A program made the translations under genes and the position numbers. This document shows, one piece after another, positions 6,048 to 14,308 of a DNA stretch of 17,905 nucleotides. How positions within the stretch are numbered: the first letter of the stretch is position 1; each line of letters opens with the position of its first letter. This DNA is from an uncultured Phascolarctobacterium sp. (GTDB lineage Bacteria > Bacillota > Negativicutes > Acidaminococcales > Acidaminococcaceae): the NCBI GenBank assembly GCA_905207485.1, contig CAJLLL010000040.1, positions 1-17,905 of the forward strand, written 5' to 3'. Below the pieces are notes generated by a model that was not told where the DNA came from, ran no database searches, and was given only the letters and a program-made list of their open reading frames with translations.

Positions 6048-7054
6048 TGAACGAACAGGAAAGAATTATTACCGGCAGGGAACAGGATGCTGACGGATGG
6101 CAGTACAGCCTGCGCCCGCGCCGTCTTGCCGAATACATCGGGCAGAACCAGGTAAAACAGAATATGCAGGTGTTTATCAAGGCGGCGGCAGAACGCGGCG
6201 AAGCGCTTGACCATGTTCTTTTGTTCGGGCCTCCTGGTTTGGGCAAAACAACGCTTGCCAATATTATCGCCAACGAACTGAACGTTAATATCCGCATTAC
6301 AAGCGGCCCGGCTATTGAACGGCAGGGAGATTTGGCGGCGATACTGACCAATCTTGGTGAAAACGATGTGCTTTTTATTGATGAAATTCACCGTCTTTCC
6401 AAAACGGTAGAAGAAATTTTGTATTCTGCCATGGAAGATTTCGCGCTTGATATCATTATTGGCAAAGGGCCGAGCGCCCGCAGTGTACGCCTTGATTTGC
6501 CGAAGTTTACGCTTATTGGCGCTACAACCCGTTTGGGTGCTATTGCCGCGCCTTTGCGTGACCGTTTTGGCGTACAGTGCCGTTTGGAATTTTATAAGCC
6601 GGAAGAACTGTGCTTTATTATTGAGCGTGCTGCCGAGATTTTGGGCGTTGCCATTGACCGTGACGGCGCAGATGCCATTGCCCGCCGCAGCCGCGGAACG
6701 CCGCGTGTTGCCAACCGTTTGTTAAAACGCGTGCGCGATTTTGCTCAGGTAGCAGGTTCTGGCAGCATTACGGCGCAGGTGGCTGATGAAGCACTGGCGC
6801 GCCTTGAAGTTGACAAATACGGTTTAGACCGCAACGACCGCCGCATATTGCAAACCATTGTAAAAACTTTTAACGGCGGGCCGGTAGGGCTTGAAACAAT
6901 TGCCGCGGCTGTCAGCGAAGAAAGCGATACCATTGAAGACGTTATAGAACCATATTTAATGCAGCTTGGTCTGATTCAGCGCACGCCGCGCGGACGTATT
7001 GCCACGCGCGAAACTTACAGATACCTTGGCGTGCCGTATAAAGAGGAGAAATAA
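6047..7054 (+). CDS. ruvB: Holliday junction branch migration ATPase RuvB
   Basis: A 335-residue AAA+ motor that drives branch migration with RuvA. It has the family N-terminal LRPRRLAEYIGQ segment (22-33), Walker A GPPGLGKTT (61-69), Walker B LFIDEIH (109-115), sensor 1 GATTR (158-162) and the PLRDRFG arginine-finger region (169-175). The lid and the C-terminal winged-helix domain (about 257-335, with TPRGR at 313-317) are complete. GGGAGG is 5 bases before the ATG. Both ends are one-base TAATG overlaps, with ruvA upstream and queH downstream. All key residues look intact. Confidence 0.98.
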   Translation: MNEQERIITGREQDADGWQYSLRPRRLAEYIGQNQVKQNMQVFIKAAAERGEALDHVLLFGPPGLGKTTLANIIANELNVNIRITSGPAIERQGDLAAILTNLGENDVLFIDEIHRLSKTVEEILYSAMEDFALDIIIGKGPSARSVRLDLPKFTLIGATTRLGAIAAPLRDRFGVQCRLEFYKPEELCFIIERAAEILGVAIDRDGADAIARRSRGTPRVANRLLKRVRDFAQVAGSGSITAQVADEALARLEVDKYGLDRNDRRILQTIVKTFNGGPVGLETIAAAVSEESDTIEDVIEPYLMQLGLIQRTPRGRIATRETYRYLGVPYKEEK

Positions 7055-7599
7055 TGAAACTGTTATTACATGCCTGCTGCGGGCCGTGCGCCTGCTATCC
7101 AACTGAAAAGCTGACGGCGGACGGCGTGCAGTTTGATATTATCTTTTTTAACCCCAACATTCATCCTTACAAAGAGTTTAAACGCCGCATTGCAGCGCTG
7201 CGTGAACTTTGCGAAAAGAAAAAATACAAACTTACCGTTGATAAAAGCTATCCGCTGGAAGAATGTGTGCGCGGCATGCTTGATGAACCCGGCTGCCGCT
7301 GCGCATACTGCTACCGCACCCGTATGCGTTATGCGGCGCAGTATGCCAAAGAAAACGGCTATGATGCTTTTACGACTACGCTTTTGGTAAGCCCTTATCA
7401 AAAACATGAACTTATTATTAAAATGGCTGAAGAAGCATCCAAAGAGTTTGACATTCCATTTTATTATGAAGATTTCCGCGAAGGTTATCAGCGCGGCGTA
7501 GACATAAGCCTGGAACTGGAACTGTACCGCCAGCCCTACTGCGGCTGTGTGTTCAGCGAACGCGACCGTTACGAAAAGAAGCCTAAAAAACAGGCTTAA
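7054..7599 (+). CDS. queH: Epoxyqueuosine reductase QueH
   Basis: A 181-residue protein of the QueH (former DUF208) family, the cobalamin-independent enzyme that reduces epoxyqueuosine to queuosine in tRNA, the last step of the pathway. The conserved cysteine sets are present: HACCGPC (C8, C9, C12), CRCAYCYRTR (C81, C83, C86) and PYCGC (C163, C165). These hold the iron-sulfur cluster and a further iron site in the characterised member. The NPNIHPYKEF segment (33-42) and the TTTLLVSPYQ motif (107-116) also match. It starts at the ruvB stop (TAATG) with AGGAG 5 bases upstream. queA and tgt are two and three genes downstream, so three queuosine steps share one transcription unit. Confidence 0.95.
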   Translation: MKLLLHACCGPCACYPTEKLTADGVQFDIIFFNPNIHPYKEFKRRIAALRELCEKKKYKLTVDKSYPLEECVRGMLDEPGCRCAYCYRTRMRYAAQYAKENGYDAFTTTLLVSPYQKHELIIKMAEEASKEFDIPFYYEDFREGYQRGVDISLELELYRQPYCGCVFSERDRYEKKPKKQA

Positions 7600-7617
7600 T
7601 GCGGAAGGAGGCAGCCT

Positions 7618-8913
7618 ATGAAAATTTTATATGCCGCTTTGCTGTGCCTTTTAACGCTGTTTGGCACGCCTGTGGCGCAGGCTGCCGGCACAATTTCCGT
7701 TGGGCTTGTGGCGGACCAGTTTACTGCGGAAATAAGAAGCGACAGCGATTTTACCGTAAAAACATATAATTACGGCGGCGGTAACAACCGCGAGTTTATG
7801 TTTAAAGCAGGCAAGTATTATTTTAATGCTGCCAATAACAGGCTGAACGTGGAAGATATGAGCTTCGGCGATGCTGTTGCCGTAATTGAAGGCAGCGGCA
7901 TTAAAGTAAACGGCAGAAGTTACCGCGGGCGTATTGAAGTTTTGCTGAGGCGCGGCGGTAAAAATCTGGTGGTGCGCAACGTATTGCCGGTTGAAGAATA
8001 TCTTTACAGCGTTATGGGGCGTACCGTGCCGGTATATTTTCCGGATGAAGCAGTAAAAGCTATTACTGTAGCCATGCGTACTTATGCTTTGTATACTTCT
8101 CAAAACGGCAGTGACCCTGATTTTGACATCCGCGCAGGCGAGAAGAATTTTGTTTACAGTGGTATTGATGGCGAACAGAAGCCATTAAACCGTCTTATTG
8201 ACATCACCCGCGGAGAGGTTGTAACTTACGGCGGCAGCCTGATTGCCGCATATACTACTGAAAGCAGCGGCGGCTACACTGAAAACAGCGAAAATGTTAT
8301 CGGGCGGTATTTGCCGTATCTGCGCAGCGTAAAAGATTTTGACAGCGATGCGCCTGTTTATAAATGGGAACGCAGTTTTGAAGCCAAAGATATTACCGCA
8401 GGGCTTTTGCGCGGCGGCTATGACTGCGGCAAACTGAGCAGCGTGCAGTTATCCGACATGGATGCCGATGCGCCTGACAGAAGCGGACATGGGCGCGTTT
8501 TGCAGATAGGCTTTGCCGGCGATAAAGGCAGCATTATTGTTCCTGCGGGAAAAGCAATGGAACTTTTTGGGCTGCCAAGCACGCTGTTTGCCATTGAAGT
8601 TACACGTCCTATACCGGATAAACTGGATGTACCGATTGAAAATTATTACGGCATGGAAATTGGCCGTAAAGAAATAGAGATTGAACTGAAAAATAAAGAG
8701 AAAAAAGAATCCGGCCTTGCCAAAAGCATAAAACTTATTAGCGGCGTGGACGGTGAAAAAGTTATCTTTAAAGGGCGCGGCAGCGGCAGCGGGCTGGGTT
8801 TAAGCCTGTGGGGCGCGCGCCAGCTTGCTAATGATGCCGGCAACAGAGCCGGTTATTATAAAGATATTTTGCGTTATTATTACCGCAATACCAATGTAAT
8901 AAAAATTTATTGA
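7618..8913 (+). CDS. SpoIID/LytB domain exported protein with altered active-site motifs
   Basis: A 431-residue protein with a signal peptide (hydrophobic about 3-16, likely cut after AQA at 20-22) and a SpoIID/LytB domain. SpoIID is a lytic transglycosylase acting on stem-peptide-free glycan strands. Recognisable are LPVEEYLYSV (123-132), EAVKAITVAMRTYAL (144-158), ESSGGYTENSENV (215-227), LPYLRSV (232-238) and a C-terminal G-rich WGARQLA motif (387-404). Two usually conserved spots differ: the SEMP segment with the catalytic Glu reads RTVP (135-138, Thr at the Glu position), and the GHGxGMSQ motif reads GSGLGLSL (390-397), losing its His. It may therefore be a glycan-binding or non-catalytic member. 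AAGGAGG is 6 bases before the ATG. It lies 18 bases after queH and 16 before queA, inside the queuosine genes. Confidence 0.85.
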   Translation: MKILYAALLCLLTLFGTPVAQAAGTISVGLVADQFTAEIRSDSDFTVKTYNYGGGNNREFMFKAGKYYFNAANNRLNVEDMSFGDAVAVIEGSGIKVNGRSYRGRIEVLLRRGGKNLVVRNVLPVEEYLYSVMGRTVPVYFPDEAVKAITVAMRTYALYTSQNGSDPDFDIRAGEKNFVYSGIDGEQKPLNRLIDITRGEVVTYGGSLIAAYTTESSGGYTENSENVIGRYLPYLRSVKDFDSDAPVYKWERSFEAKDITAGLLRGGYDCGKLSSVQLSDMDADAPDRSGHGRVLQIGFAGDKGSIIVPAGKAMELFGLPSTLFAIEVTRPIPDKLDVPIENYYGMEIGRKEIEIELKNKEKKESGLAKSIKLISGVDGEKVIFKGRGSGSGLGLSLWGARQLANDAGNRAGYYKDILRYYYRNTNVIKIY

Positions 8914-8929
8914 AAAGTGTGGAGAAAAA

Positions 8930-9961
8930 ATGCAAGTAAGCGATTTTAATTATGATTTGCCGCAGGAACTGATTGCGCAGACTCCGATGGAGCCGCGTGA
9001 CCATTCACGCCTGCTGGTGGTGGATAAGGATACCGGCAAAACCCTGCACCGCCATTTTTACGATTTGCCCGATTTCCTGCGTCCGGATGATTTGCTGGTG
9101 TTTAATGATACCCGCGTTATTCCGGCACGTCTGCACGGCGTAAAAGATACAGGAGCAAAAGCAGAAGTATTTTTGCTGACGCGCCTTAACGCTACCGACT
9201 GGGAAGTATTGGTACGCCCCGGCAAACGCCTGCGTACCGGAGCGCAGATAAAATTCAGCGATGATTTAAGCTGCGAAATTATAGATAATACTGAGTTTGG
9301 CGGACGCATTGCCAGATTTAAGTTTGAAGGCGTGTTTGAGGAGATTTTAGACCGTTTGGGCGAAACACCTTTGCCGCCGTATATTACTGAGCAGCTTGAA
9401 GACAAGGAACGTTATCAGACTGTTTACAGCCGTGATAAAGGCAGTGCTGCCGCACCGACGGCAGGCCTGCATTTTACTAAAGAACTGCTGCAGAAAGTTA
9501 AAGATATGGGATGTGAAGAAGTTTTTGTTACTCTTAATATCGGGCTTGGCACCTTCCGCCCGGTAAGCGTGGAAAACATTGAAGACCATGTCATGCACAA
9601 AGAGTTTTATACAATTACGCCGGAAGCGGCGGAAGCAATTAACAAAGCCAAAGCCGCAGGCAGGCGCATTGTAAGCGTTGGCACAACGGCCGTGCGCACG
9701 CTGGAAGCAGCGGCAACCGCAGGCAACGGCGTTATTAAACCGGGAGCTGCGTGGACTGATATTTTCATTTATCCCGGTTATAAATTTAAAATGGTAGATG
9801 CTTTGGTAACAAACTTCCATTTGCCGCAAAGCACGCTTTTAATGCTTGTTTCTACCTTATCGACACGCGAAATTATGCTTAAAACTTATGAAGAAGCAGT
9901 CCGCGAAAAATACCGCTTCTTCTCGTTCGGTGATGCCATGTTCATTACCGACCATTTATAA
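8930..9961 (+). CDS. queA: S-adenosylmethionine:tRNA ribosyltransferase-isomerase QueA
   Basis: A 343-residue enzyme of normal family length that transfers and isomerises the ribosyl part of S-adenosylmethionine onto preQ1 in tRNA, giving epoxyqueuosine. Diagnostic segments are FNYDLPQELIAQTP (6-19), HSRLLVVD (25-32), LLVFNDTRVIPARLHG (55-70), AAPTAGLHFT (174-183), GLGTFRPV (205-212), LVTNFHLPQSTLLMLVS (292-308) and the terminal FSFGDAMFI (331-339). GGAG is 5 bases before the ATG. It is directly followed by tgt, the usual queA-tgt pairing. Confidence 0.98.
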   Translation: MQVSDFNYDLPQELIAQTPMEPRDHSRLLVVDKDTGKTLHRHFYDLPDFLRPDDLLVFNDTRVIPARLHGVKDTGAKAEVFLLTRLNATDWEVLVRPGKRLRTGAQIKFSDDLSCEIIDNTEFGGRIARFKFEGVFEEILDRLGETPLPPYITEQLEDKERYQTVYSRDKGSAAAPTAGLHFTKELLQKVKDMGCEEVFVTLNIGLGTFRPVSVENIEDHVMHKEFYTITPEAAEAINKAKAAGRRIVSVGTTAVRTLEAAATAGNGVIKPGAAWTDIFIYPGYKFKMVDALVTNFHLPQSTLLMLVSTLSTREIMLKTYEEAVREKYRFFSFGDAMFITDHL

Positions 9962-9977
9962 CAGACGGAGGTAAATA

Positions 9978-11090
9978 ATGCACGCTGTTACTTACGAACT
10001 GATAAAAGAATGCAGCCGCAGCGGCGCGAGGCTTGGGCGCCTGCATACGCCGCACGGCACGTTTGAAACGCCGATGTTTATGCCGGTCGGCACGCAGGCA
10101 ACAGTAAAAACCCTGTCGCCCGAAGAACTTTACGATATGGGCAGCCAGGTAATCCTTTCCAATACCTATCATTTATTTTTGCGCCCGGGGCACGAACTGG
10201 TAAAAAAAGCCGGCGGGCTGCACAAGTTTATGAATTATAAGCGCGGCATGCTGACCGACAGCGGCGGCTTTCAGGTGTTCAGCCTGGGGGCTATGCGCAA
10301 AATCAAGGAAGAAGGCGTAACCTTCCGTTCGCATATTGATGGCAGCAAACAGTTTTTGTCGCCGGAGATTGCCACGCAGGTGCAGGAAGCACTTGGCGCC
10401 GATATTGCCATGGCTTTTGACGAATGCATACCTTATCCTGCCGATTACAGTTATGCCAAACAATCTACCGAGCGTACTACGCGCTGGGCTGAACGCTGCT
10501 TAAAAGCGCATATGCGCGAAGACCAGTCGATGTTCGGCATTGTGCAGGGCGGCATGTATAAAGATTTGCGCAAGATGAGCGCCGACAGCCTGACGCAGAT
10601 GGACTTTGCCGGTTATGGCATTGGCGGTTTAAGCGTTGGCGAACCCAAACCCATGATGTACGACATTTTGGGAGAAACGACACTGCATATGCCGAAGGAC
10701 AAAGCCCGTTATTTAATGGGCGTAGGTACGGCAGACTGCATTATCGAAGGCGTAAATCTCGGCGTTGATATGTTCGACTGCGTATTCCCGACAAGGGTAG
10801 CCCGCAACGGCACGGCAATGGTTCCGGAAGGACGCCTTGTAGTGCGCAATAAAACCTATGCCGAAGATTTCCGTCCGATTGACGAACGCTGCAATTGCTA
10901 TACCTGCCGCAACTTTTCGCGCGCATATATCAGGCATCTGTTTAAGGCAGAAGAACTTTTTGCACTGCGTTTGCTGACTATTCATAATCTGCATTTTCTG
11001 CTTGACCTTGCAAGGCAGATACGCGTTGCCATTGCCGAAGACCGTTTCCCTGAGTTCCGTGAGGCATATCTTGCCAATTACCGCGGTTAA
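9978..11090 (+). CDS. tgt: tRNA-guanine transglycosylase Tgt
   Basis: A 370-residue enzyme that exchanges G34 for preQ1 in tRNAs with GUN anticodons (Asp, Asn, His, Tyr). Seen are FMPVGTQATVK (34-44), the DSGGFQVFS motif (94-102) with D94, GIVQGG (187-192), GGLSVGE (216-222), and FDCVFPTRVARNGTA (266-280) with the expected nucleophile D267. Zinc ligands are C305, C307, C310 and H336. GGAGG is 6 bases before the ATG. The product should act on the tRNA-Asp encoded at the left end of this window. A possible promoter for the next genes follows in the 74-base gap. Confidence 0.98.
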   Translation: MHAVTYELIKECSRSGARLGRLHTPHGTFETPMFMPVGTQATVKTLSPEELYDMGSQVILSNTYHLFLRPGHELVKKAGGLHKFMNYKRGMLTDSGGFQVFSLGAMRKIKEEGVTFRSHIDGSKQFLSPEIATQVQEALGADIAMAFDECIPYPADYSYAKQSTERTTRWAERCLKAHMREDQSMFGIVQGGMYKDLRKMSADSLTQMDFAGYGIGGLSVGEPKPMMYDILGETTLHMPKDKARYLMGVGTADCIIEGVNLGVDMFDCVFPTRVARNGTAMVPEGRLVVRNKTYAEDFRPIDERCNCYTCRNFSRAYIRHLFKAEELFALRLLTIHNLHFLLDLARQIRVAIAEDRFPEFREAYLANYRG

Positions 11091-11100
11091 AAAGCAGGAC

Positions 11101-11129
11101 TTGCTATTTTTGCATAAATAATTTAGAAT
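11101..11129 (+). promoter_or_regulatory. Probable promoter before yajC
   Basis: TTGCTA (11101-11106), 17 bases, TAGAAT (11124-11129). Each hexamer has good agreement with the sigma-70 consensus, and a 35-base leader leads to yajC. It would let the yajC-secDF genes be transcribed separately from the upstream ruv-que genes. Confidence 0.55.
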
Positions 11130-11164
11130 ATTAGATATAAGTAGATACTCGAGGAGGTAAGCGA

Positions 11165-11464
11165 ATGGACGGTATTTTATCTTTCTTTAGCGGCGTGTGG
11201 CCCTTTTTAATTTTGGCTTTCATTTTCTGGTGGATGATTGACAGGCCGCATAAAAAAGAAGAAAAGAAAAGACAGCGCATGCTTGAGGCTTTAAAAAGAG
11301 GGGATAAAGTGGTTACCGTTGGCGGTATGTACGGCACCATTACCCGTGTAAGCGAAAAGAAAGTAGTCCTCAAAATTTGTGAAAATGTAGAGGTGGAATT
11401 CCTCCGCACCGCAATCAGCGCTTATCAGGACCCTGCCAAGCAGGAACTGCTTGAAAAGAAATAA
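11165..11464 (+). CDS. yajC: Preprotein translocase subunit YajC
   Basis: A 99-residue protein with one N-terminal membrane helix (about 8-25, rich in Phe/Trp), a basic linker (RPHKKEEKKRQRM) and the conserved YajC core LKRGDKVVTVGGMYGTI (43-59) and VVLKICENVEVEFLRTAI (67-84). YajC binds SecDF and the SecYEG channel. GAGGAGG lies 7 bases before the ATG. It sits between tgt and secD as in many bacteria, but here a folate gene is inserted before secD; the yajC stop and that gene's start overlap as TAATG. Confidence 0.95.
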   Translation: MDGILSFFSGVWPFLILAFIFWWMIDRPHKKEEKKRQRMLEALKRGDKVVTVGGMYGTITRVSEKKVVLKICENVEVEFLRTAISAYQDPAKQELLEKK

Positions 11465-12024
11465 TGGATAAAATTCAATTGCGCAAAGAACTTAAATCTT
11501 TGCGCAATCGGCTTTCTAAGGAAGATGTGGCGGCAAAAAGCAGCCTTGTCTGCAGGAATATTTTAAACAGCACTGCATATAAAAATGCCAAAACTGTTTT
11601 TGCCTATCTGGCATTTGGCAATGAAGTTAATATTGATGCTGTTATAAAGCATGTCCTGTTAAACGGCAAAACCGTATGCGTGCCGCTTATTATTGGTGCG
11701 CACGATATGCAGCCAGTAAAGCTCAGCGGGCTTAATGCCGTAACGGAAGGGGCTTACGGCATCCGTACAGCGCAAAAAAATGCTCCCGTTATTGATGAGC
11801 GGCAGATTGATTTTGTGCTGGTGCCCGGGCTTGGGTTTGATTTAACAGGTGGGCGCATCGGCATGGGCGCAGGCTTTTACGACCGTTTCCTTATAAAGTG
11901 CATAAATGCTGTTAAAGCAGGCATTACTTACGATATTTTGCTGCGCAGTAAAATAATCTGCGATGAGCATGACGTAAAAATGGATTATGTCATTACAGAA
12001 TCGCTGACGGCAAAATGCAGGTAA
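11464..12024 (+). CDS. 5-formyltetrahydrofolate cyclo-ligase
   Basis: A 186-residue member of the 5-formyltetrahydrofolate cyclo-ligase family, which uses ATP to turn 5-formyl-THF into 5,10-methenyl-THF and so recovers this folate form. The family signature is the C-terminal VPGLGFDLTGGRIGMGAGFYDRFL region (120-143), with the Gly-rich nucleotide-binding loop and YDR. An N-terminal Lys/Arg-rich helix (KIQLRKELKSLRNRLS) and FGNEVN (51-56) also fit. The end, HDVKMDYVITES, matches the usual PHDxxxDxIxTE. It begins on the last base of the yajC stop codon and has only a weak ribosome binding site, so translation is probably coupled to yajC. Confidence 0.93.
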   Translation: MDKIQLRKELKSLRNRLSKEDVAAKSSLVCRNILNSTAYKNAKTVFAYLAFGNEVNIDAVIKHVLLNGKTVCVPLIIGAHDMQPVKLSGLNAVTEGAYGIRTAQKNAPVIDERQIDFVLVPGLGFDLTGGRIGMGAGFYDRFLIKCINAVKAGITYDILLRSKIICDEHDVKMDYVITESLTAKCR

Positions 12025-12040
12025 TTAGATAAAAAATAAA

Positions 12041-12045
12041 GGGGG
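12041..12045 (+). promoter_or_regulatory. Ribosome binding site setting the secD TTG start
   Basis: GGGGG at 12041-12045, 8 bases before TTG at 12054. The next in-frame Met codon (12117) would remove the first membrane helix that SecD needs, so the TTG start is preferred. Confidence 0.6.
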
Positions 12046-12053
12046 CAATAATT

Positions 12054-13286
12054 TTGAGATGGAATGAATTAGGAAAATTCCTCATCATCTCATTGGCTAT
12101 TATCGGCGGGTTTATTATGTATATCAATCCGCTTGCTAATTCCATCAAGCAGGGCCTCGACCTTCAGGGCGGCACGCATGTAGTGCTGCAGGCTGTTGAA
12201 ACGCCGGAAGCGAAGATTGATGACGATGCTTTAAACAGAACCGTAAAAATTATTGAAAGGCGCGTTAACGAACTTGGCCTGACCGAGCCTGTAATCCAGC
12301 GCCAGGGCAAAGACCGCATTATTGTTGAGCTGCCGGGCATTAAAGACCCGGACCAGGCAATTAATATGCTGGGACGTACCGCCATGCTGGAGTTTAAAGA
12401 TGTTAACGGCACTACCGTATTAACCGGTAAGGATTTGCGTGATGCACGTGCGCAGATGTCCGGCGGCAACCAATCCGTTGTAGGTTTGGAGTTTACCGAT
12501 GAAGGCGGCGCCAAATTTGCTGATTTGACCGCACGCAATATCGGCCGTCCGATTGCAATTTTGCTTGACGGAGAAGTGCTTACCAGCCCTGTTGTGCAGG
12601 AAGCAATTACCGGCGGCAAAGCGCAGATTTCCGGTTCGCGCACCATGGAAGAAGCTGAACAGCTGGCAATTTTGCTGCGCAGCGGTTCCCTGCCTGTTAA
12701 GATTGAAGTAATGGAAAACCGCACCGTTGGCCCGACTTTAGGCCAGGACTCCAAAGAAAAGAGCGTTGTAGCGTTCTCCGTTGCTATTGTGGGCATTTTT
12801 GCCTTCATGCTTTTGTTCTACCGTATTCCGGGCATTGTTGCCGATATCGCATTGCTTTTGTATGTAATGCTCCTGCTGCTGATCATGCGTTATCTTGATG
12901 CAACGCTGACGCTGCCGGGCATAGCGGGCATTATACTTTCCATTGCAATGGCGATTGATGCCAACGTACTTATTTTTGAACATTTTAAAGAAGAAGTTGC
13001 TGCCGGCAAAACGCTGCGCAGTGCAATGGATAAAGGCTTCTCGCGTGCGTTTGTTACAATTTTTGACTCTAACATCACCACGCTTATTGCTGCCGTAATT
13101 CTGTTCTATCTCGGCACCGGCCCAATCAGAGGCTTTGCCGTAACGCTTGGTTTGGGCGTTGTTTTAAGTATGTTTACCGCCATTACTGTAACCAAGTTCT
13201 TAATGAACTTTATTCTGGCAAGCAACCTTACCAAAAGCGGTTTCCTTTATGGAGTTAAATATCCCAAAAAGGAGGCGGCTAAATAA
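12054..13286 (+). CDS. secD: Protein translocase subunit SecD
   Basis: A 410-residue membrane protein that, with SecF, uses the proton gradient to pull exported proteins through SecYEG. Order: a first membrane helix (about 8-24), the extracellular P1 region beginning GLDLQGGTHVVLQ (34-46) with RRVNELGLTEPVIQRQG (69-85), then five helices from about 237 to the end. The RND-type proton-relay motif AIDANVLIFEHFKEE (300-314) has D302 at the position of the essential SecD Asp. The length is normal for a separate, short-P1 SecD. Translation starts at TTG. It ends with a one-base TAATG overlap with secF. Confidence 0.97.
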   Translation: MRWNELGKFLIISLAIIGGFIMYINPLANSIKQGLDLQGGTHVVLQAVETPEAKIDDDALNRTVKIIERRVNELGLTEPVIQRQGKDRIIVELPGIKDPDQAINMLGRTAMLEFKDVNGTTVLTGKDLRDARAQMSGGNQSVVGLEFTDEGGAKFADLTARNIGRPIAILLDGEVLTSPVVQEAITGGKAQISGSRTMEEAEQLAILLRSGSLPVKIEVMENRTVGPTLGQDSKEKSVVAFSVAIVGIFAFMLLFYRIPGIVADIALLLYVMLLLLIMRYLDATLTLPGIAGIILSIAMAIDANVLIFEHFKEEVAAGKTLRSAMDKGFSRAFVTIFDSNITTLIAAVILFYLGTGPIRGFAVTLGLGVVLSMFTAITVTKFLMNFILASNLTKSGFLYGVKYPKKEAAK

Positions 13287-14188
13287 TGAGATTCCCTATT
13301 GTTAAACATTTTAAATATTTCATGGGGCTGACCCTGCTGGTATTGTGTATTGGCGTTGTTTCCATTTTTACCCGCGGCTTTAACATGGGCATTGATTTTA
13401 CCGGCGGCAGTATCGTCGATTTAACCTTTACGCAGGAAGTTACCGTTGCGCAGGTGCGTGATGTTCTTAGCCAGCACGGCATGGGCAATAGCATTATCCA
13501 GCTTGAAAACAGCACCGATAACGAAAAATCCAAAAGCGTGCTTATCCGTACCGGATTGGTAGAGGATGAAACACTGCGTGCGGCAATTAACGATATTAAA
13601 ACGCAGGTTGGCGATTATCAGATTAACCGTATGGAAAACATCGGCGCAACAATCGGTGAAGAACTGATTGAGCAGGCTGCCATGGCAGTTGTTCTTTCGT
13701 GGCTTTTGATGATTGTGTACATTACCTACCGCTTTGAGTTTAACTTTGCGGTAGCGGCGGTAGCGGCACTGGTTATCGACGTATTTGTAACCATCAGTTA
13801 TTTCTCCTTCTTCCAGATGGAACTGGATTCCTCCTTTGTAGCAGCACTGCTGACGGTTGTAGGCTTTTCCATTAACGGTACGGTTGTTATTTTCGACCGT
13901 ATCCGCGAAAACCTTAAACTGCACCGCCGAAGCGAAGGTTTGGAAGAATTGGTAGAAACAAGCATCTGGCAGTGCATGACGCGTACCGTTTACACGGAAT
14001 CTACCGCACTCTTTGCTGTACTGGTAATCTTCCTGTACGGCGGCGCAACTATTCATAACTTTATGTTTGCCATGCTGGTAGGCTTTGCAAGCGGCGGTTA
14101 TACCTCCATTTGCCTTGCAGGCCCTATGTGGATTAAAATGCGCGAACGCAAAAACAACAAACCTGCCGCACCGGCAGAAGCTAAATAA
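13286..14188 (+). CDS. secF: Protein translocase subunit SecF
   Basis: A 300-residue partner of SecD. It has the first helix (about 12-29), GIDFTGGSIVDL (35-46), a periplasm-facing/extracellular P1 loop (about 47-125), and five further helices from about 128. The fourth-helix signature GFSINGTVVIFDRIREN (193-209) matches the SecF consensus. The usual RTxxTSxTTL motif reads RTVYTESTAL (233-242), a mild deviation. The C-terminal tail is basic and Ala/Pro-rich. AGGAGG is 10 bases upstream of the ATG, and the start overlaps the secD stop. A strong terminator follows within a few bases. Confidence 0.97.
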   Translation: MRFPIVKHFKYFMGLTLLVLCIGVVSIFTRGFNMGIDFTGGSIVDLTFTQEVTVAQVRDVLSQHGMGNSIIQLENSTDNEKSKSVLIRTGLVEDETLRAAINDIKTQVGDYQINRMENIGATIGEELIEQAAMAVVLSWLLMIVYITYRFEFNFAVAAVAALVIDVFVTISYFSFFQMELDSSFVAALLTVVGFSINGTVVIFDRIRENLKLHRRSEGLEELVETSIWQCMTRTVYTESTALFAVLVIFLYGGATIHNFMFAMLVGFASGGYTSICLAGPMWIKMRERKNNKPAAPAEAK

Positions 14189-14194
14189 AATATT

Positions 14195-14239
14195 AAAAAC
14201 GGCATCATCTGTAAAACAGGTGGTGCTGTTTTTATTTTG
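14195..14239 (+). terminator. Strong intrinsic terminator after secF
   Basis: An 18-bp stem (14195-14212 with 14216-14233, containing three G-U pairs) with a three-base loop, the 3' arm ending in a T-run (TTTTTATTTT). It closes the yajC-secDF unit. The remaining gap up to 14355 holds only AT-rich sequence and two TATAAT-like boxes. Confidence 0.92.
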
Positions 14240-14308
14240 GGCAGCAGTTTATAATTTTTTGTGCAATACTTTTTGTTTTTGCAGGTATTTTGGTTAGTTT
14301 AGGCGAAT

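Noticed and set aside
7055..9977. preQ1 riboswitch ahead of queH, queA or tgt
   Set aside because: These genes are separated by at most 16-18 bases or overlap, so there is no room for one.
11093..11111. Hairpin plus ATTTTT after tgt as a terminator
   Set aside because: The stem is only 4-5 bp with one G-U pair and a 3-base loop; the same bases are better explained as part of the yajC promoter.
12164..12808. 214-codon minus-strand open frame opposite secD
   Set aside because: Antisense shadow of a well-supported gene; composition (Ser/Pro/Thr-rich low complexity) is typical of such shadows.
14250..14255. Second TATAAT as the main promoter of the LapA-like/recJ operon
   Set aside because: It has no -35 at proper distance and lies close to the secF terminator; the box at 14309 is nearer the gene, though neither is proven.
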